DNA of 64,000 bases from DAISJI01 sp964559835 (lineage in GTDB: Bacteria; Acidobacteriota; Terriglobia; Terriglobales; Acidobacteriaceae), in assembly GCA_964559835.1 (NCBI GenBank), contig CAZLJE010000007.1:1-64000 (forward strand), read 5' to 3'. Positions 1 to 9,053 of this stretch are shown here, piece after piece (position 1 is the stretch's first letter; the number at the start of each line of letters is the position of its first letter). The translations under genes were made by a program, and so were the position numbers. Below the pieces are notes generated by a model that saw nothing but the letters and a program-made list of their open reading frames with translations, was not told where the DNA came from and searched no databases.

Positions 1-1734
1 TCGATGGGCTTCAAGACATTCGGCTTCGGAGGCGGCCGCCCCGATGTGTGGGAGCCCGAAGAAGACATCTACTGGGGACCCGAGGGCAAGTGGCTGGCCG
101 ACGAACGCTACAGTGGCGACCGTGATCTGGCGAACCCTCTCGGCGCGGTCCAGATGGGCCTGATCTACGTCAATCCGGAAGGGCCCAACGGAAATCCGGA
201 CCCAATCGCCGCCGCGCGGGACATCCGCGAGACCTTCGCTCGCATGGCGATGAATGACGAAGAGACCGTCGCGCTCATCGCCGGCGGGCACACCTTCGGT
301 AAGACGCACGGCGCCGCCGTTCCATCGCAGTATGTTGGCCCCGAACCCGAGGGCGCCGCGATCGAGGAACAGGGCCTCGGCTGGAAAAGCACCTTTGGTA
401 CAGGCGCAGGCGGCGACACGATCAGCAGCGGTCTGGAAGTCACCTGGACCACGACGCCTACGAAGTGGAGCAACAACTTCTTCAACAACCTGTTCGACTA
501 CGAATGGGAGCTGACCAAGAGCCCGGCCGGTGCGCACCAGTGGACGCCGAAGAACGGGGCCGGGGCCGGCAGTGTTCCCGATGCCCACGATGCATCGAAG
601 AAGCACGCGCCATCCATGCTGACCACCGACCTCGCGTTGCGCTTTGATCCTGCTTACGAAAAGATTTCGCGGCGCTTCTACGAACATCCGCAGGAGTTCG
701 CCGATGCGTTCGCCAAGGCGTGGTTCAAGCTCACGCATCGCGATATGGGTCCCCTCCCGCGTTACCTTGGCCCGCTCGTTCCCAAGGAAGCGCAGCTATG
801 GCAGGACCCGGTCCCCGCGGTGGACTACAAACTCATCGAAGACAAAGACGTCGCTACTCTGAAGGCGAAGACCCTCGCGTCCGGTCTGTCGATCTCCGAA
901 CTGGTCACGACCGCATGGGCGTCGGCATCGAGCTTCCGCGGCTCCGACAAGCGCGGTGGCGCGAATGGCGCGCGCATTCGCCTCGCTCCGCAGAAGGATT
1001 GGGAAGTGAACCAGCCCGCCGTGCTGGCGAAAGTGCTGCCCAAGCTGGAGGCCATTCAGCAGGAGTTCAATCGTTCGCAGACGAATGGCAGCAAAGGGAA
1101 GAAGGTATCGCTAGCGGACCTGATCGTTCTCGCCGGCAACGCGGCGGTGGAACAAGCGGCGAAAAAGGCCGGACATGATGTGAAGGTCCCCTTCTCGCCC
1201 GGGCGCACCGATGCCACGCAGGAGCAGACCGATGTGCACTCGTTCTCCGTCATGGAGCATGCTGCCGACGGTTTCCGCAACTACGTCCGCAAGGGACTGC
1301 AAACACCCGCCGAAGAATTGCTGGTGGATCGGGCGCAGTTGCTGACGCTGACTGCACCCGAGATGACGGTCCTCATCGGCGGCCTGCGCGCCCTGGATGC
1401 GAACTTCGGGCAGTCGAAGCACGGTGTCTTCACCAAGCGGCCGGGCACGCTGACGAACGATTTCTTCGTCAACCTGCTCGACATGAAGACGAAGTGGCAG
1501 CCCTCGGGCTCCGACGGTGTGTACGAGGGGCGCGATCGCGCGACGGGCGAACTGAAGTGGACCGCTACTCGCGTCGACCTCGCCTTCGGTTCGAACTCGC
1601 AGCTCCGGGCTCTCGCGGAAGTGTACGCATGCGAAGACTCGAAGCAGTCGTTCGTGAACGATTTCGTGGCCGCGTGGAACAAGGTCATGAACCTGGATCG
1701 CTACGACCTGTCGACTCATCCCGGCCGAGCCTGA
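1..1734 (+). CDS. katG: Catalase-peroxidase KatG, 5'-truncated by the window edge
   Basis: Bifunctional heme catalase-peroxidase that removes hydrogen peroxide. The frame is open from base 1, so the N-terminus, with the distal Arg-Trp-His triad, lies outside the window. The visible part has the Tyr of the Met-Tyr-Trp adduct in GLIYVNPEGP (Tyr55 counting from the first visible Met) and the proximal heme-ligand His in IAGGHTFGKTHG (His96). The second, non-catalytic peroxidase-like domain covers roughly the last 290 residues and ends in a typical KatG tail (LDRYDLSTHPGRA). No frameshift is seen. A ferritin-like exported protein follows convergently, which fits oxidative-stress or iron handling but is not a shared operon. 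Confidence 0.97.
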   Translation, partial: SMGFKTFGFGGGRPDVWEPEEDIYWGPEGKWLADERYSGDRDLANPLGAVQMGLIYVNPEGPNGNPDPIAAARDIRETFARMAMNDEETVALIAGGHTFGKTHGAAVPSQYVGPEPEGAAIEEQGLGWKSTFGTGAGGDTISSGLEVTWTTTPTKWSNNFFNNLFDYEWELTKSPAGAHQWTPKNGAGAGSVPDAHDASKKHAPSMLTTDLALRFDPAYEKISRRFYEHPQEFADAFAKAWFKLTHRDMGPLPRYLGPLVPKEAQLWQDPVPAVDYKLIEDKDVATLKAKTLASGLSISELVTTAWASASSFRGSDKRGGANGARIRLAPQKDWEVNQPAVLAKVLPKLEAIQQEFNRSQTNGSKGKKVSLADLIVLAGNAAVEQAAKKAGHDVKVPFSPGRTDATQEQTDVHSFSVMEHAADGFRNYVRKGLQTPAEELLVDRAQLLTLTAPEMTVLIGGLRALDANFGQSKHGVFTKRPGTLTNDFFVNLLDMKTKWQPSGSDGVYEGRDRATGELKWTATRVDLAFGSNSQLRALAEVYACEDSKQSFVNDFVAAWNKVMNLDRYDLSTHPGRA

Positions 1735-1765
1735 GCTGATATTGGATAGCTAATTGGTCCCCAAC

Positions 1766-1803
1766 TGGGTGGCCCACCCTAGCCGCTTTTGCTAGGGTGG
1801 GCG
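1766..1803. repeat. Family B palindromic repeat (GGTGGCCCACCC type), copy 1
   Basis: Stem 1773-1783 (CCCACCCTAGC) pairs perfectly with 1791-1801 across a 7-nt loop. It begins 31 bases after the katG stop and has no U-tract. Related copies sit at 6946-6982 and 25796-25832, so it is a dispersed element that may also act as a 3' hairpin for katG. Confidence 0.75.
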
Positions 1804-1927
1804 ATTCGGGTCTCCCACTCACGCTTGGTTATCGCTTCATAAGCACTGTTCACAACACTTACGCAGGATGTTGCTCTCCCTCCGCACGAACCTCGCTATT
1901 TCTCTATCCTTGTAACGCTGTTTTCGC

Positions 1928-3061
1928 TCAGCATATTCGTGTCGCCGCATCGGCGGCCGTGGCTAATCCGGTCATGACATCAAAGAACGCCTGCGATTGC
2001 CCGATGAACAGACCCATGTCCGTTAAGAACTTGACCACGGCCATGGCGATCCCAGTTGTCTCGGTCGGGCGGATGATCGAACAGGCCGGGAGGTCCCGGC
2101 TGAGAAATGGACAGGGCTCCGGCATGATCAGGTTCGTTTGGAAGGTCTCCCCGCCAAACGGAGGCGAATTGAGGTCCGGGAACGTCAATCCGTTGGTAGG
2201 GTCGGTCAAAGGAGCCAAAGGGCGCGAACACGCATTGCCCGCCTTGTCTGACCAGGTTTGAAAGTGCATGGTCTCGGTGGGGCCGATGCTGATCAGGATG
2301 CGCAGTACTTCCACGCTGCTGGCCCTCTGCGCCATCGAGGGGTACAGACTATTGCCACCTTGTTCGATGGTCGGCATGTGGAATGCCGCCGTGTTGGCAA
2401 TCGCCTGGAGATGTTTAGAGGGGTGTAGGTCGGCATCGGTCCTGGGGATAGCTGTGTGTGGTCCCGCGGCCAGATCCGGGACCGCCTGCGGAAACGCGAA
2501 ACTCGGATCAAGATCGGGGTTATGGCTGTCACTGCGGTACCGAGTCCACCAACTGGTGTCCAGGGTGAGCTGTGTGAGATTGGTAAGTCGTTTTCCGATC
2601 TTGTCTTTGTTGACCCCGGTCGCTGTACTGCCCTCCAAGGTACGAAACTGGTCCAGATTAGCCGGTGCGGCGTCATGGGCGACTAAGTAGGCGTTCAGAA
2701 AGGTAAAGTGAGTGATTTCGTCGTCCGTGTTGTCGTGGATATATTGGGGAAAGTCGGAATCGAGATTTTGAAGCTTGGCAGTGTAGAACTTGTTTCCGCT
2801 CCCGCCTGGAACTTCGCTGTCCGGGATTCCGCCGAGTTCGTTGTACTGTACCCAAAAGTCGGTCTCCAGGATTTCCGCAGCAGCTGCGAACCTGAGCAAG
2901 GCCGCATCGCCTGCGTTAAGAGTACCGCCTTGAGCCAAAAGGGGAGAGCTATGTGTCAATAAGCCGGCACCCATTGTTGCTGCTCCGGCCACCGTCAATC
3001 CGCCTTTCACGAATGAGCGCCGATTGATTGAGCTGTTCAGGCCACTCAGTGAGCTTTTCAT
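1928..3061 (-). CDS. Tat-exported ferritin-like domain protein
   Basis: A 377-residue protein with a twin-arginine signal (NRRSFVKGG, Arg14-Arg15) followed by a hydrophobic Ala/Gly stretch and a probable cleavage site after LLAQG. The mature part begins with a ferritin-like four-helix region carrying acidic metal-ligand candidates (ALLRFAAAAEILETDFW, and DDEITHFTFLNAYL about 75 residues later). The family is common in Acidobacteriota and other soil bacteria as periplasmic di-iron or storage-like proteins; the substrate is unknown. ATG at 3061 is preferred because the Tat motif follows directly. The C-terminal third (after about residue 240) has no recognised domain. Confidence 0.8.
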   Translation of the reverse strand: MKSSLSGLNSSINRRSFVKGGLTVAGAATMGAGLLTHSSPLLAQGGTLNAGDAALLRFAAAAEILETDFWVQYNELGGIPDSEVPGGSGNKFYTAKLQNLDSDFPQYIHDNTDDEITHFTFLNAYLVAHDAAPANLDQFRTLEGSTATGVNKDKIGKRLTNLTQLTLDTSWWTRYRSDSHNPDLDPSFAFPQAVPDLAAGPHTAIPRTDADLHPSKHLQAIANTAAFHMPTIEQGGNSLYPSMAQRASSVEVLRILISIGPTETMHFQTWSDKAGNACSRPLAPLTDPTNGLTFPDLNSPPFGGETFQTNLIMPEPCPFLSRDLPACSIIRPTETTGIAMAVVKFLTDMGLFIGQSQAFFDVMTGLATAADAATRIC

Positions 3062-3437
3062 TGGAAACTCCCTTGTTGGTAGACTCCGCTTTTCGGAGGC
3101 TCTGGGCAGGCTGCCCTCAGGTCTGCCACTGTGTTCGTTTCGGCCCTTGCTACGCCTAGCTAGGGGTCATACGACCAGAACTCTAGAGGTGGCTGGTCAG
3201 TCTTTTGAGAGATGGCAAGGCACGACGGGTTACAACAATGGGAGGAGTTTCACGGCAGGCGAGTGCTGCCCTTCGCCGGTTCTGTAACAATTTTCTAAAT
3301 CCCTTATCGCAAGTCAGCGGAGCGGGGTTGCCGTTTCGTCCCAAACATTCGTCCCAAACAAGTGACAGGCGATGTTACCGCAAGGTGAATCTGCTCAGGA
3401 ACTCTGGCATAATTCCGCCGGTAAGGGCGTTTTTATT
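3062..3437. other. Divergent intergenic region, 376 bp
   Basis: Separates the leftward ferritin-like gene from the rightward lipoprotein and must hold both promoters. I see no convincing -35/-10 pair. A short direct repeat (CGTCCCAAACA / CGTCCCAAACA) lies near 3339-3361. No gene is supported here. Confidence 0.4.
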
Positions 3438-4121
3438 ATGCGCCGAGGCAGCACCATTCCAATCATTGCTGCCCTGCTGTGCTGTCTGTTTACAGTCGCA
3501 TGCGGCACCAACAGGCTTCCGCATACTCGGGTCATGAATGCCTCACCTGATTCGCCGCAAATGGATGTCGAGGTCGGTGGAATCATCGTCGCCAGGAATC
3601 TTGCCTTTCGTGAAGTCTCCGGTTATCGGACTATCGATGATGGAGACAACGATGTTCTGATCTTTGCCTCCAACTCGAACGACCTGCTGTTGGAAAGCGT
3701 CCCATTCTTCGCGCAGCGGCACGAATATACGCTCGTCGTGCTCGACTTCCTTCAGTTTCTTGATGCGATTCTGCTGACCGATGATAACTCGGCGCCCACG
3801 GCGAACCATTTTAAGTTGCGCTTCGTCCATGCTTCGCCGACCGCATCGGCCGTGGACCTGTACATTACGGCTGTCAACGCGGATTTGAGGTCCGCCACGC
3901 CTGCCTTCACCGACGTGGCGTTCGAGGAATTTGCCGGGTACGAGAGTCCACCGCAAGGCACGTTTCAGTTGCGCATCACGAATACAGGTACCACGGACGT
4001 GATATCAGATACCGGGCCCGTGACATTCACCGCAGGGCAGGTCCGAACGGCGGTACTTGTCAATCCTCCTGGCAGCGCCACAACTCCGCTCGCGATTGTG
4101 CTGCTGCGGGATGTGGAGTAA
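3438..4121 (+). CDS. DUF4397 domain lipoprotein
   Basis: A 227-residue predicted lipoprotein. The ATG at 3438 (MRRGSTIPII) is chosen over an in-frame ATG 66 bases upstream because it puts a signal peptide and lipobox (LFTVAC, Cys22) at the N-terminus. The mature part has two copies of a beta-rich module starting with the DUF4397 signature: RVMNASPDSPQMDV and RFVHASPTASAVDLYI. Such proteins are secreted or surface-anchored with unknown ligand. It stands alone, followed by a PilZ gene about 190 bases downstream. Confidence 0.78.
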   Translation: MRRGSTIPIIAALLCCLFTVACGTNRLPHTRVMNASPDSPQMDVEVGGIIVARNLAFREVSGYRTIDDGDNDVLIFASNSNDLLLESVPFFAQRHEYTLVVLDFLQFLDAILLTDDNSAPTANHFKLRFVHASPTASAVDLYITAVNADLRSATPAFTDVAFEEFAGYESPPQGTFQLRITNTGTTDVISDTGPVTFTAGQVRTAVLVNPPGSATTPLAIVLLRDVE

Positions 4122-4311
4122 ATCACCAGAATCCTTAGAGGGTCTTAGTTGCGCAAGGCGTCGCCGTGCCGGTGGCAGGCGGGTGACATCGTAATTGCCG
4201 ATAAATCTCCTGATCGTAACTTGCGGATACCGAGCTCTCCGATCATCCCTGTTAGTGGTGAACCAACCTCGACAAGAAATTCTCGACGCCATCTAGGTTG
4301 AGAATGCATCT

Positions 4312-5061
4312 ATGGCGCCCTCGATCAGTGGTCAACTCGCAGGCGAAACCTACTCCGGCATAGCGGAAAGCCGAACTCATCTTGTCCGTCTTGACCGCAA
4401 GGACTGGTTTCGCTGGGCTGCAACGGTTCTCGTTTGCCTGCTGCTGACAGCCGGTGTGTTCTCGCTGGCTCTGCCGACACTTCGGCGGGACTGGGTCGAT
4501 CAGGAAAAACTCGGTATCGCCGTGATGGGATTGTTCGCCTTGGTGCTGCTCTTTGCTGTCTACACCGCTTACCAACAAGTCTTGATCACGCGTCTGCGCC
4601 ACCAGCATATGGCGCAGATCGGCATGGATGCCGCACTTGAGGTCTTGCGCCCGGGGCCTAACCGAGAAGCTGGTTCGTTCCCGCATCGTGAACATACCCG
4701 GTTCCACGTGGATTTACTGGTAAAGATTGAGGCGACCACCCGCACAAGAACAATCACGGTGTTCGGCCGTACAACCGACTTAAGCGAAGGAGGCCTGGGG
4801 ATCGTCATCCCCGAATCGCTGGATATCGGTGACGCCATGATCGCCTACTTGCCCATCGCCGAAGCTGGCGAAAGCCTGGCGATAAGCGCCGTCGTCCGGC
4901 ATCAACGCGGTTTCTACCATGGCTGTGAATTTGTGAACCTGGGAGAGCGAGAGGGGAAGGCGATCCGTGCTGCCTGCGCGGGCGCATTACCGGTCCTCGG
5001 TTTTCGTCACGACTCGCGTGACGCCCTCCCCGGAGAACCGACTAGCTCCCATCTCGGCTGA
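4312..5061 (+). CDS. Membrane protein with C-terminal PilZ domain
   Basis: A 249-residue protein with two transmembrane helices near residues 34-55 and 68-87, then a cytoplasmic PilZ-type domain. PilZ domains bind cyclic di-GMP through an RxxxR motif and D/NxSxxG. Here the second motif is intact (TTDLSEGGLGIVIP), while the first looks degenerate (FPHREHTRF has only a shortened Arg spacing), so ligand binding is uncertain. The topology suggests a membrane-tethered c-di-GMP sensor or a degenerate relative. No partner gene is adjacent; the next gene is convergent. Confidence 0.75.
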   Translation: MAPSISGQLAGETYSGIAESRTHLVRLDRKDWFRWAATVLVCLLLTAGVFSLALPTLRRDWVDQEKLGIAVMGLFALVLLFAVYTAYQQVLITRLRHQHMAQIGMDAALEVLRPGPNREAGSFPHREHTRFHVDLLVKIEATTRTRTITVFGRTTDLSEGGLGIVIPESLDIGDAMIAYLPIAEAGESLAISAVVRHQRGFYHGCEFVNLGEREGKAIRAACAGALPVLGFRHDSRDALPGEPTSSHLG

Positions 5062-5083
5062 CGCTGGCCCGACTGATTCGTCG

Positions 5084-6406
5084 CTACAGCACACCTTCCA
5101 CCGTCTTGAGCCGCCCGCTTTTCACCGCCTCCTGGAACAACTTGTAATCCGCTTCCGTCTGTTCGGCGTAGGATTTCGCGAAGCTCGCGATCGCGTGGTC
5201 GAGCTTGTCGGAATCGCCGCAGTAGCCCGACAACACGGCGGCATCGCATGACCGCGCGTGTCCTTTGCCCAGCACCTCGCCGCAGGTGCGCGCGTAATCC
5301 GCCAGCCCGCTGCCTTTCAAGTCGGTCGGCTCCACGGCTGCCTTAAAGTCGGCGTACTGACGCACGAGGTAGTCGCGGCCATCCATGCTCGTGTAGCCGA
5401 GAAAAATGTCCGATTGCGCTTGCATCAGCTTCTGCCCCAGCACGACGCGTTCACCCTGGTTCTTCGGTTTCGGCGCATCTTTTAGATACTGCGCGTACGC
5501 CGACGGCGGCTCCTCTTTCATCTGCAGGAACAGCGGGTCCTCGGGACCGTTCCCGAAACAGAGCACCAGATAATCCCTCGTCCCGACGCTCCCCGTTCCC
5601 ACCACTTTGAACGCCACGTCCGCCGGCCGGTATAGCTCGAGAAAATGTCTCCGGTCGGGCGTGACCGTCGTCTTGTACTGCTCCAGCGCGGCCAGCACCG
5701 CGTCGCGCGTCTTCGCCTGCACCGGATACAGCAGCGGCTTCTGCTCCTTGAAGCGCCGTTTGCCCTTGTCCTCGACCGTCAATTTCTCGAGCGTGTGCTG
5801 CGGCGTCGCGCGCTCTGCCTTTTGCAGCGCCCCCTCGACACACTTCGCGTGGATGTGCACGGTGTAGCGCGCCAACCCGAGCACCGGCAGCTGCGAGCAC
5901 TCGAACACCGCCTTCCGATATGCCGCCATGAACGCCAGCACCGCGTCGCGGCACGCGTCCGGCGGATTTCCCGCTTCACTTCCAGCCAGCACCAGGCTCG
6001 TTGCCAGCCGCTTCACGTCCCACTCCCACGGGCCAGCGATGGTCTCGTCAAAATCGTTGATGTCGAATACCAGCGCTCCCGTCGGCGAGCCGAACACGCC
6101 CAGGTTCCGCACGTGCGCGTCGCCGCAGATCTGTACCGTGATCCCGGTCACGGACAGCGCCGCCAGGTCGAACGCCATCAGCGGCACGGCGCCGCGGAAG
6201 AACCCGAATGCCGAAGCCGCCATCCGCGTCCACTTGATCGGCAGCAGTTCGGTCAGGCGGTCGCTGGCGGCGCTCACCAGCAAGTCCACCGGATTCGGAC
6301 GCTTCTTCGCCGGCTTCCACTCACACTGGTCCACCCGGTGCACGACTTTTCGCAGCGACTGTCCGTGTTCCCGGCGTTCTTCGATCGTCGATGACGTTGC
6401 GGCCAT
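5084..6406 (-). CDS. DUF2252 family protein
   Basis: A 440-residue uncharacterised protein of the DUF2252 family, which resembles aminoglycoside-phosphotransferase/kinase-like folds. Visible signatures are ICGDAHVRNLG and DINDFDETIAGP followed by the WEWDVKRL helix; a Gly-rich VGTGSVGTRDYL segment lies in the middle. The GDAHxxN and DxDD-like motifs match the catalytic and metal-binding loops expected of that fold, but the substrate is unknown. The start ATG at 6406 gives a full-length family member. It is divergent from the JAMM peptidase gene. Confidence 0.85.
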   Translation of the reverse strand: MAATSSTIEERREHGQSLRKVVHRVDQCEWKPAKKRPNPVDLLVSAASDRLTELLPIKWTRMAASAFGFFRGAVPLMAFDLAALSVTGITVQICGDAHVRNLGVFGSPTGALVFDINDFDETIAGPWEWDVKRLATSLVLAGSEAGNPPDACRDAVLAFMAAYRKAVFECSQLPVLGLARYTVHIHAKCVEGALQKAERATPQHTLEKLTVEDKGKRRFKEQKPLLYPVQAKTRDAVLAALEQYKTTVTPDRRHFLELYRPADVAFKVVGTGSVGTRDYLVLCFGNGPEDPLFLQMKEEPPSAYAQYLKDAPKPKNQGERVVLGQKLMQAQSDIFLGYTSMDGRDYLVRQYADFKAAVEPTDLKGSGLADYARTCGEVLGKGHARSCDAAVLSGYCGDSDKLDHAIASFAKSYAEQTEADYKLFQEAVKSGRLKTVEGVL

Positions 6407-6449
6407 GGGCCGAGATGATACATCGCAGACGGAGGTATTCGAATTATCC

Positions 6450-6480
6450 TTCCTCTGTTCCCTCTGTGTCCTCTGTGGTG
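6450..6480. repeat. Family G word repeat (CTCTGT / ACAGAG)
   Basis: Reiterated CTCTGT words lie between the two divergent genes. The reverse-complement wording (ACCACAGAGGCAC) occurs at 33343-33371, and a related stretch is read as protein near 26455-26490. Confidence 0.6.
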
Positions 6481-6514
6481 AGCTTTTGGCTTTCGTTACG
6501 ATAGAGTGTTATCG

Positions 6515-6943
6515 ATGCTGAAGATCTCCCGCACCGAGTACGACCGCATCCGCCGCCACGCCGAGGAGACCTACCCTCACGAGTGTTGCGGCGTGCTGCT
6601 GGGCAACATGGACGACCATGCGCGCACCGTCGTATCGACGGCCCGCTGCAACAACACACAGGCGGCCTCCGACTGGTTCAATATCGACCCGCGCGAGATC
6701 GTCCGCATCCAGCGCGAGGCCAGCGCCGCCGGCCAGGACATCATCGGCTTCTATCATTCGCATCCCGACGATGCCGCGCGCTGGTCGGCCAGTGATCTCC
6801 GCGAAGCGCACTGGCTCGGCTGCTCCTACGTGATTGCCAGCGTTCGCCAGGGGAAGTCCGGCGAGGTAAATTCGTTCCTGCTGGCCGGGTCTGACGAAGA
6901 CAATAAGCGTTTCGACGACGAGCCGATCGAAGTAACAGGTTAG
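6515..6943 (+). CDS. JAMM/Mov34 (M67 family) zinc metallopeptidase
   Basis: A 142-residue single-domain JAMM (MPN+) protein. The zinc-binding and catalytic set is visible: the acidic residue near YPHECCGVLLG and the FYHSHPDDAARWSASD segment with HxHP and the downstream Ser/Asp. Bacterial stand-alone JAMM proteins such as Mec cleave amino acids from ThiS/MoaD-like carriers in protein-assisted cysteine synthesis. The next gene is a Cys/Met-metabolism PLP enzyme, which fits a sulfur role, but no ThiS-like carrier or ThiF/MoeB is visible here. ATG 6515 is preferred; GTG 6506 is in frame. Confidence 0.85.
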   Translation: MLKISRTEYDRIRRHAEETYPHECCGVLLGNMDDHARTVVSTARCNNTQAASDWFNIDPREIVRIQREASAAGQDIIGFYHSHPDDAARWSASDLREAHWLGCSYVIASVRQGKSGEVNSFLLAGSDEDNKRFDDEPIEVTG

Positions 6944-6945
6944 CT

Positions 6946-7011
6946 CGGGTGGCCCACCCAAGCTGGCTTTGCTTGGGTGGGGCTGTTACCAATTACCAAT
7001 TACCAATTACG
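6946..7011. repeat. Family B palindrome copy 2 plus ATTACC heptamer run
   Basis: Stem 6953-6963 pairs with 6971-6981 (CCCACCCAAGC / GCTTGGGTGGG) just after the JAMM stop. It is followed by a run of ACCAATT words at about 6988-7010 (family D). The elements fill nearly the whole gap before the next start codon. Confidence 0.7.
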
Positions 7012-7022
7012 AGGTTCTGACT

Positions 7023-8231
7023 GTGGCCCCAGAAAAAGATCTTTTCGCCCTCCTGACCAAAGCCGTTCACACCGGAGAGTCCCGCACTGTTCCCAACGGC
7101 ATTCCGAACGTGACCCCCGTCTACGCCTCGTCCACGTTCACCTACGACTCCATGGCCGACATGGACCGCGCCTTCTCCGGCGAGATTGCCGGCTACGTCT
7201 ACACGCGCCACGGCAATCCCACGGTCGCCGCGTTTGAGCGCACCATGCTCGCGCTCGAGGGCGGAGCGGGCGCCTGCGCCTTCGGCTCCGGAATGGCCGC
7301 GCTCCATGCCGCCCTGCTCGCCTGCGAACTCCATCCCGGCAACACCGTCCTCGCCTCGCAGGACCTCTACGGCGCCACGCTCAGCCTGCTCACCAAAGTG
7401 CTCTCGATGTTCGACATCGACACCGCGCTCGCCGATTTCTCCGACACCGACCAACTCGCCGCCCGCGCCCGTGAACTCAAGCCGCGTGTCTTCGTCGCCG
7501 AGACCATCTCCAACCCGCTGCTCAAAGTCTGCGATCTGGACGCCGTCAGTGCGATCGCCCGCGAGGTCGGTGCAAAATTCATCGTCGACAACACTTTCGC
7601 GACGCCATGCCTCACGCGTCCGCTTGACTACGGCGCCGACTTCACCGTACACAGCGCCACCAAGTATCTGAGCGGCCACGCTACCGTCACCGGCGGCGTT
7701 GTGGTCAGCAAACACCAGCAGGACCACGACGCCGTCTTCCAGTTGATGAAGTTGGTCGGCGGCATTCTCGGCCCGTGGGAAGCGCACGAGGTCTCGCGCG
7801 GCATCAAGACCCTCCCGCTGCGCTACGAACGCCAGTGCGCCAACGCCCGCCAGATCGCGGATTCGCTTTCGAAGGACAATCGCGTTCAGCGCGTCTACTA
7901 TCCTGCGCTCTGCGAAAATCCCGAGCGCCTGAATCGCATTCTCCAGCCCGGATACGGCGGAGCGCTCGTCTCTTTCGTCCTCGCCGACGATTCGCGAGAA
8001 GGCGCCTTCCGCTTCATGGACGCGCTCAAGCTCTGCGTCCGCGCCACCAGCCTCGGCGATGTCTTCACCACCGCGCTCCATCCCGCAACCGCATCGCATC
8101 GCGACCTGCCGCCAGCGCGCCGTCAAAAACTCGGCGTCACCGACGGCCTCGTCCGCATCTCCGCCGGCATCGAGACCATTACGGATATCTTGTCGGACAT
8201 CGACCAGGCATTGAACGCAGCGAAAGCCTGA
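7023..8231 (+). CDS. Cystathionine gamma-synthase/lyase-type PLP enzyme
   Basis: A 402-residue enzyme of the Cys/Met-metabolism PLP family (cystathionine gamma-synthase, gamma-lyase, methionine gamma-lyase or O-acetylhomoserine sulfhydrylase). Signatures are YTRHGNPTVAAFE near the N-terminus, FGSGMAALHAAL, the AETISNPLLKVCDL segment, VDNTFATP, and the PLP-Schiff-base Lys in HSATKYLSGH. The GTG at 7023 has GAGG eight bases upstream; an in-frame ATG at 6969 would read through the repeat. Sequence alone does not separate the sub-activities. Clustering with a Mec-like JAMM peptidase supports sulfur amino-acid metabolism. Confidence 0.9.
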   Translation: MAPEKDLFALLTKAVHTGESRTVPNGIPNVTPVYASSTFTYDSMADMDRAFSGEIAGYVYTRHGNPTVAAFERTMLALEGGAGACAFGSGMAALHAALLACELHPGNTVLASQDLYGATLSLLTKVLSMFDIDTALADFSDTDQLAARARELKPRVFVAETISNPLLKVCDLDAVSAIAREVGAKFIVDNTFATPCLTRPLDYGADFTVHSATKYLSGHATVTGGVVVSKHQQDHDAVFQLMKLVGGILGPWEAHEVSRGIKTLPLRYERQCANARQIADSLSKDNRVQRVYYPALCENPERLNRILQPGYGGALVSFVLADDSREGAFRFMDALKLCVRATSLGDVFTTALHPATASHRDLPPARRQKLGVTDGLVRISAGIETITDILSDIDQALNAAKA

Positions 8232-8415
8232 CAACTAGGCCGCTGACTAAGCGCTGATGAACGCTGATCAGAAAACAGGACGAGGGGCGGAGAGCAGGGC
8301 TACACGCGGATCACGCCGCGGAACACGGAATACGGAATACGGAATACGAGATACGGAATACGAGACAGATAAACAATGAAATTGATCAGCCTTCATCTGC
8401 GTCAATCAGCGCTGT
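8232..8415. repeat. Nested word-repeat cluster (families E and H)
   Basis: GCGCTGATGAACGCTGATCAG near 8250-8271 is matched in inverted form by the CTGATCAGC/TCATCTGCGTCAATCAGCGCT wording near 8382-8413. Between the arms lies a run of GGAATAC words (8329-8366). The DNA could fold into one large stem with a heptamer-rich loop. No gene is present. Confidence 0.65.
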
Positions 8416-8922
8416 TTATTGGGTTTTCACCTGCGTGAACCTGAGCTCCGGATACCCCTGGTTCCAGTCTGCCGAGATGTGCTCGAACGTCAGACGGAAG
8501 TCGCGCGTTGTATTCGGCGTGAGCGGCACCTTATTGAGTGGCGCGACGTCGGGGAAGCCTGCCATGCCCGTGTGATTCAGCATCAGCGGCTGCGACTCGC
8601 GCTGGACGATCTCGCCGATCGAGTTGCGGAACACCGCCTCGACCGTGATTCCCGTCACCACCTTCGGCCCGACGTTCGCGATCTTGCCGTCGAGATAGCT
8701 GACGCTGCTGCCGACGAAGTTCTCCGCCGCGCTCAGCTTCAGGTCGCCGATCTGCAGATTTTCGGCATACGGTGCGATTGCCGCCGGGCCCGACTGTGGC
8801 TTCGGGCGTCCGAGGAACACGATGATCCCGACCACCAACACCACCGCGGCCGCGCCGACCGCGATCGGCCCCCAGCTTCGCCGTTCCGGCTCGATATTCG
8901 GTTGTGAGAAGACGGAGCCCAT
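8416..8922 (-). CDS. Single-pass membrane protein, DUF2393-like
   Basis: A 168-residue protein with a short cytoplasmic N-terminus, one transmembrane helix (about residues 16-37, IAVGAAAVVLVVGIIVFLG) and an extracytoplasmic beta-rich domain with the wording LQIGDLKLSAAENFVG, YLDGKIANVG, VTGITVEAVFRNS and PNTTRDFRLTFEHISADWN. The next gene downstream of the promoter side (9054-9713) is a divergent paralogue with the same arrangement. The family matches what I recall as DUF2393; function unknown. ATG 8922 puts the helix in the usual position; an in-frame ATG at 8973 is possible. Confidence 0.7.
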   Translation of the reverse strand: MGSVFSQPNIEPERRSWGPIAVGAAAVVLVVGIIVFLGRPKPQSGPAAIAPYAENLQIGDLKLSAAENFVGSSVSYLDGKIANVGPKVVTGITVEAVFRNSIGEIVQRESQPLMLNHTGMAGFPDVAPLNKVPLTPNTTRDFRLTFEHISADWNQGYPELRFTQVKTQ

Positions 8923-9053
8923 AGGTGATTGGACACCGTCGCGCTCGATTTCGCACCAACGGCCCAGCCGCATTCTGACCCGCCGGGCCGAGTAGCGTCA
9001 AACTTGGACAGATATTGTTCTTGCCCTGAACCCTATACCCTGTACCCAAAGCC

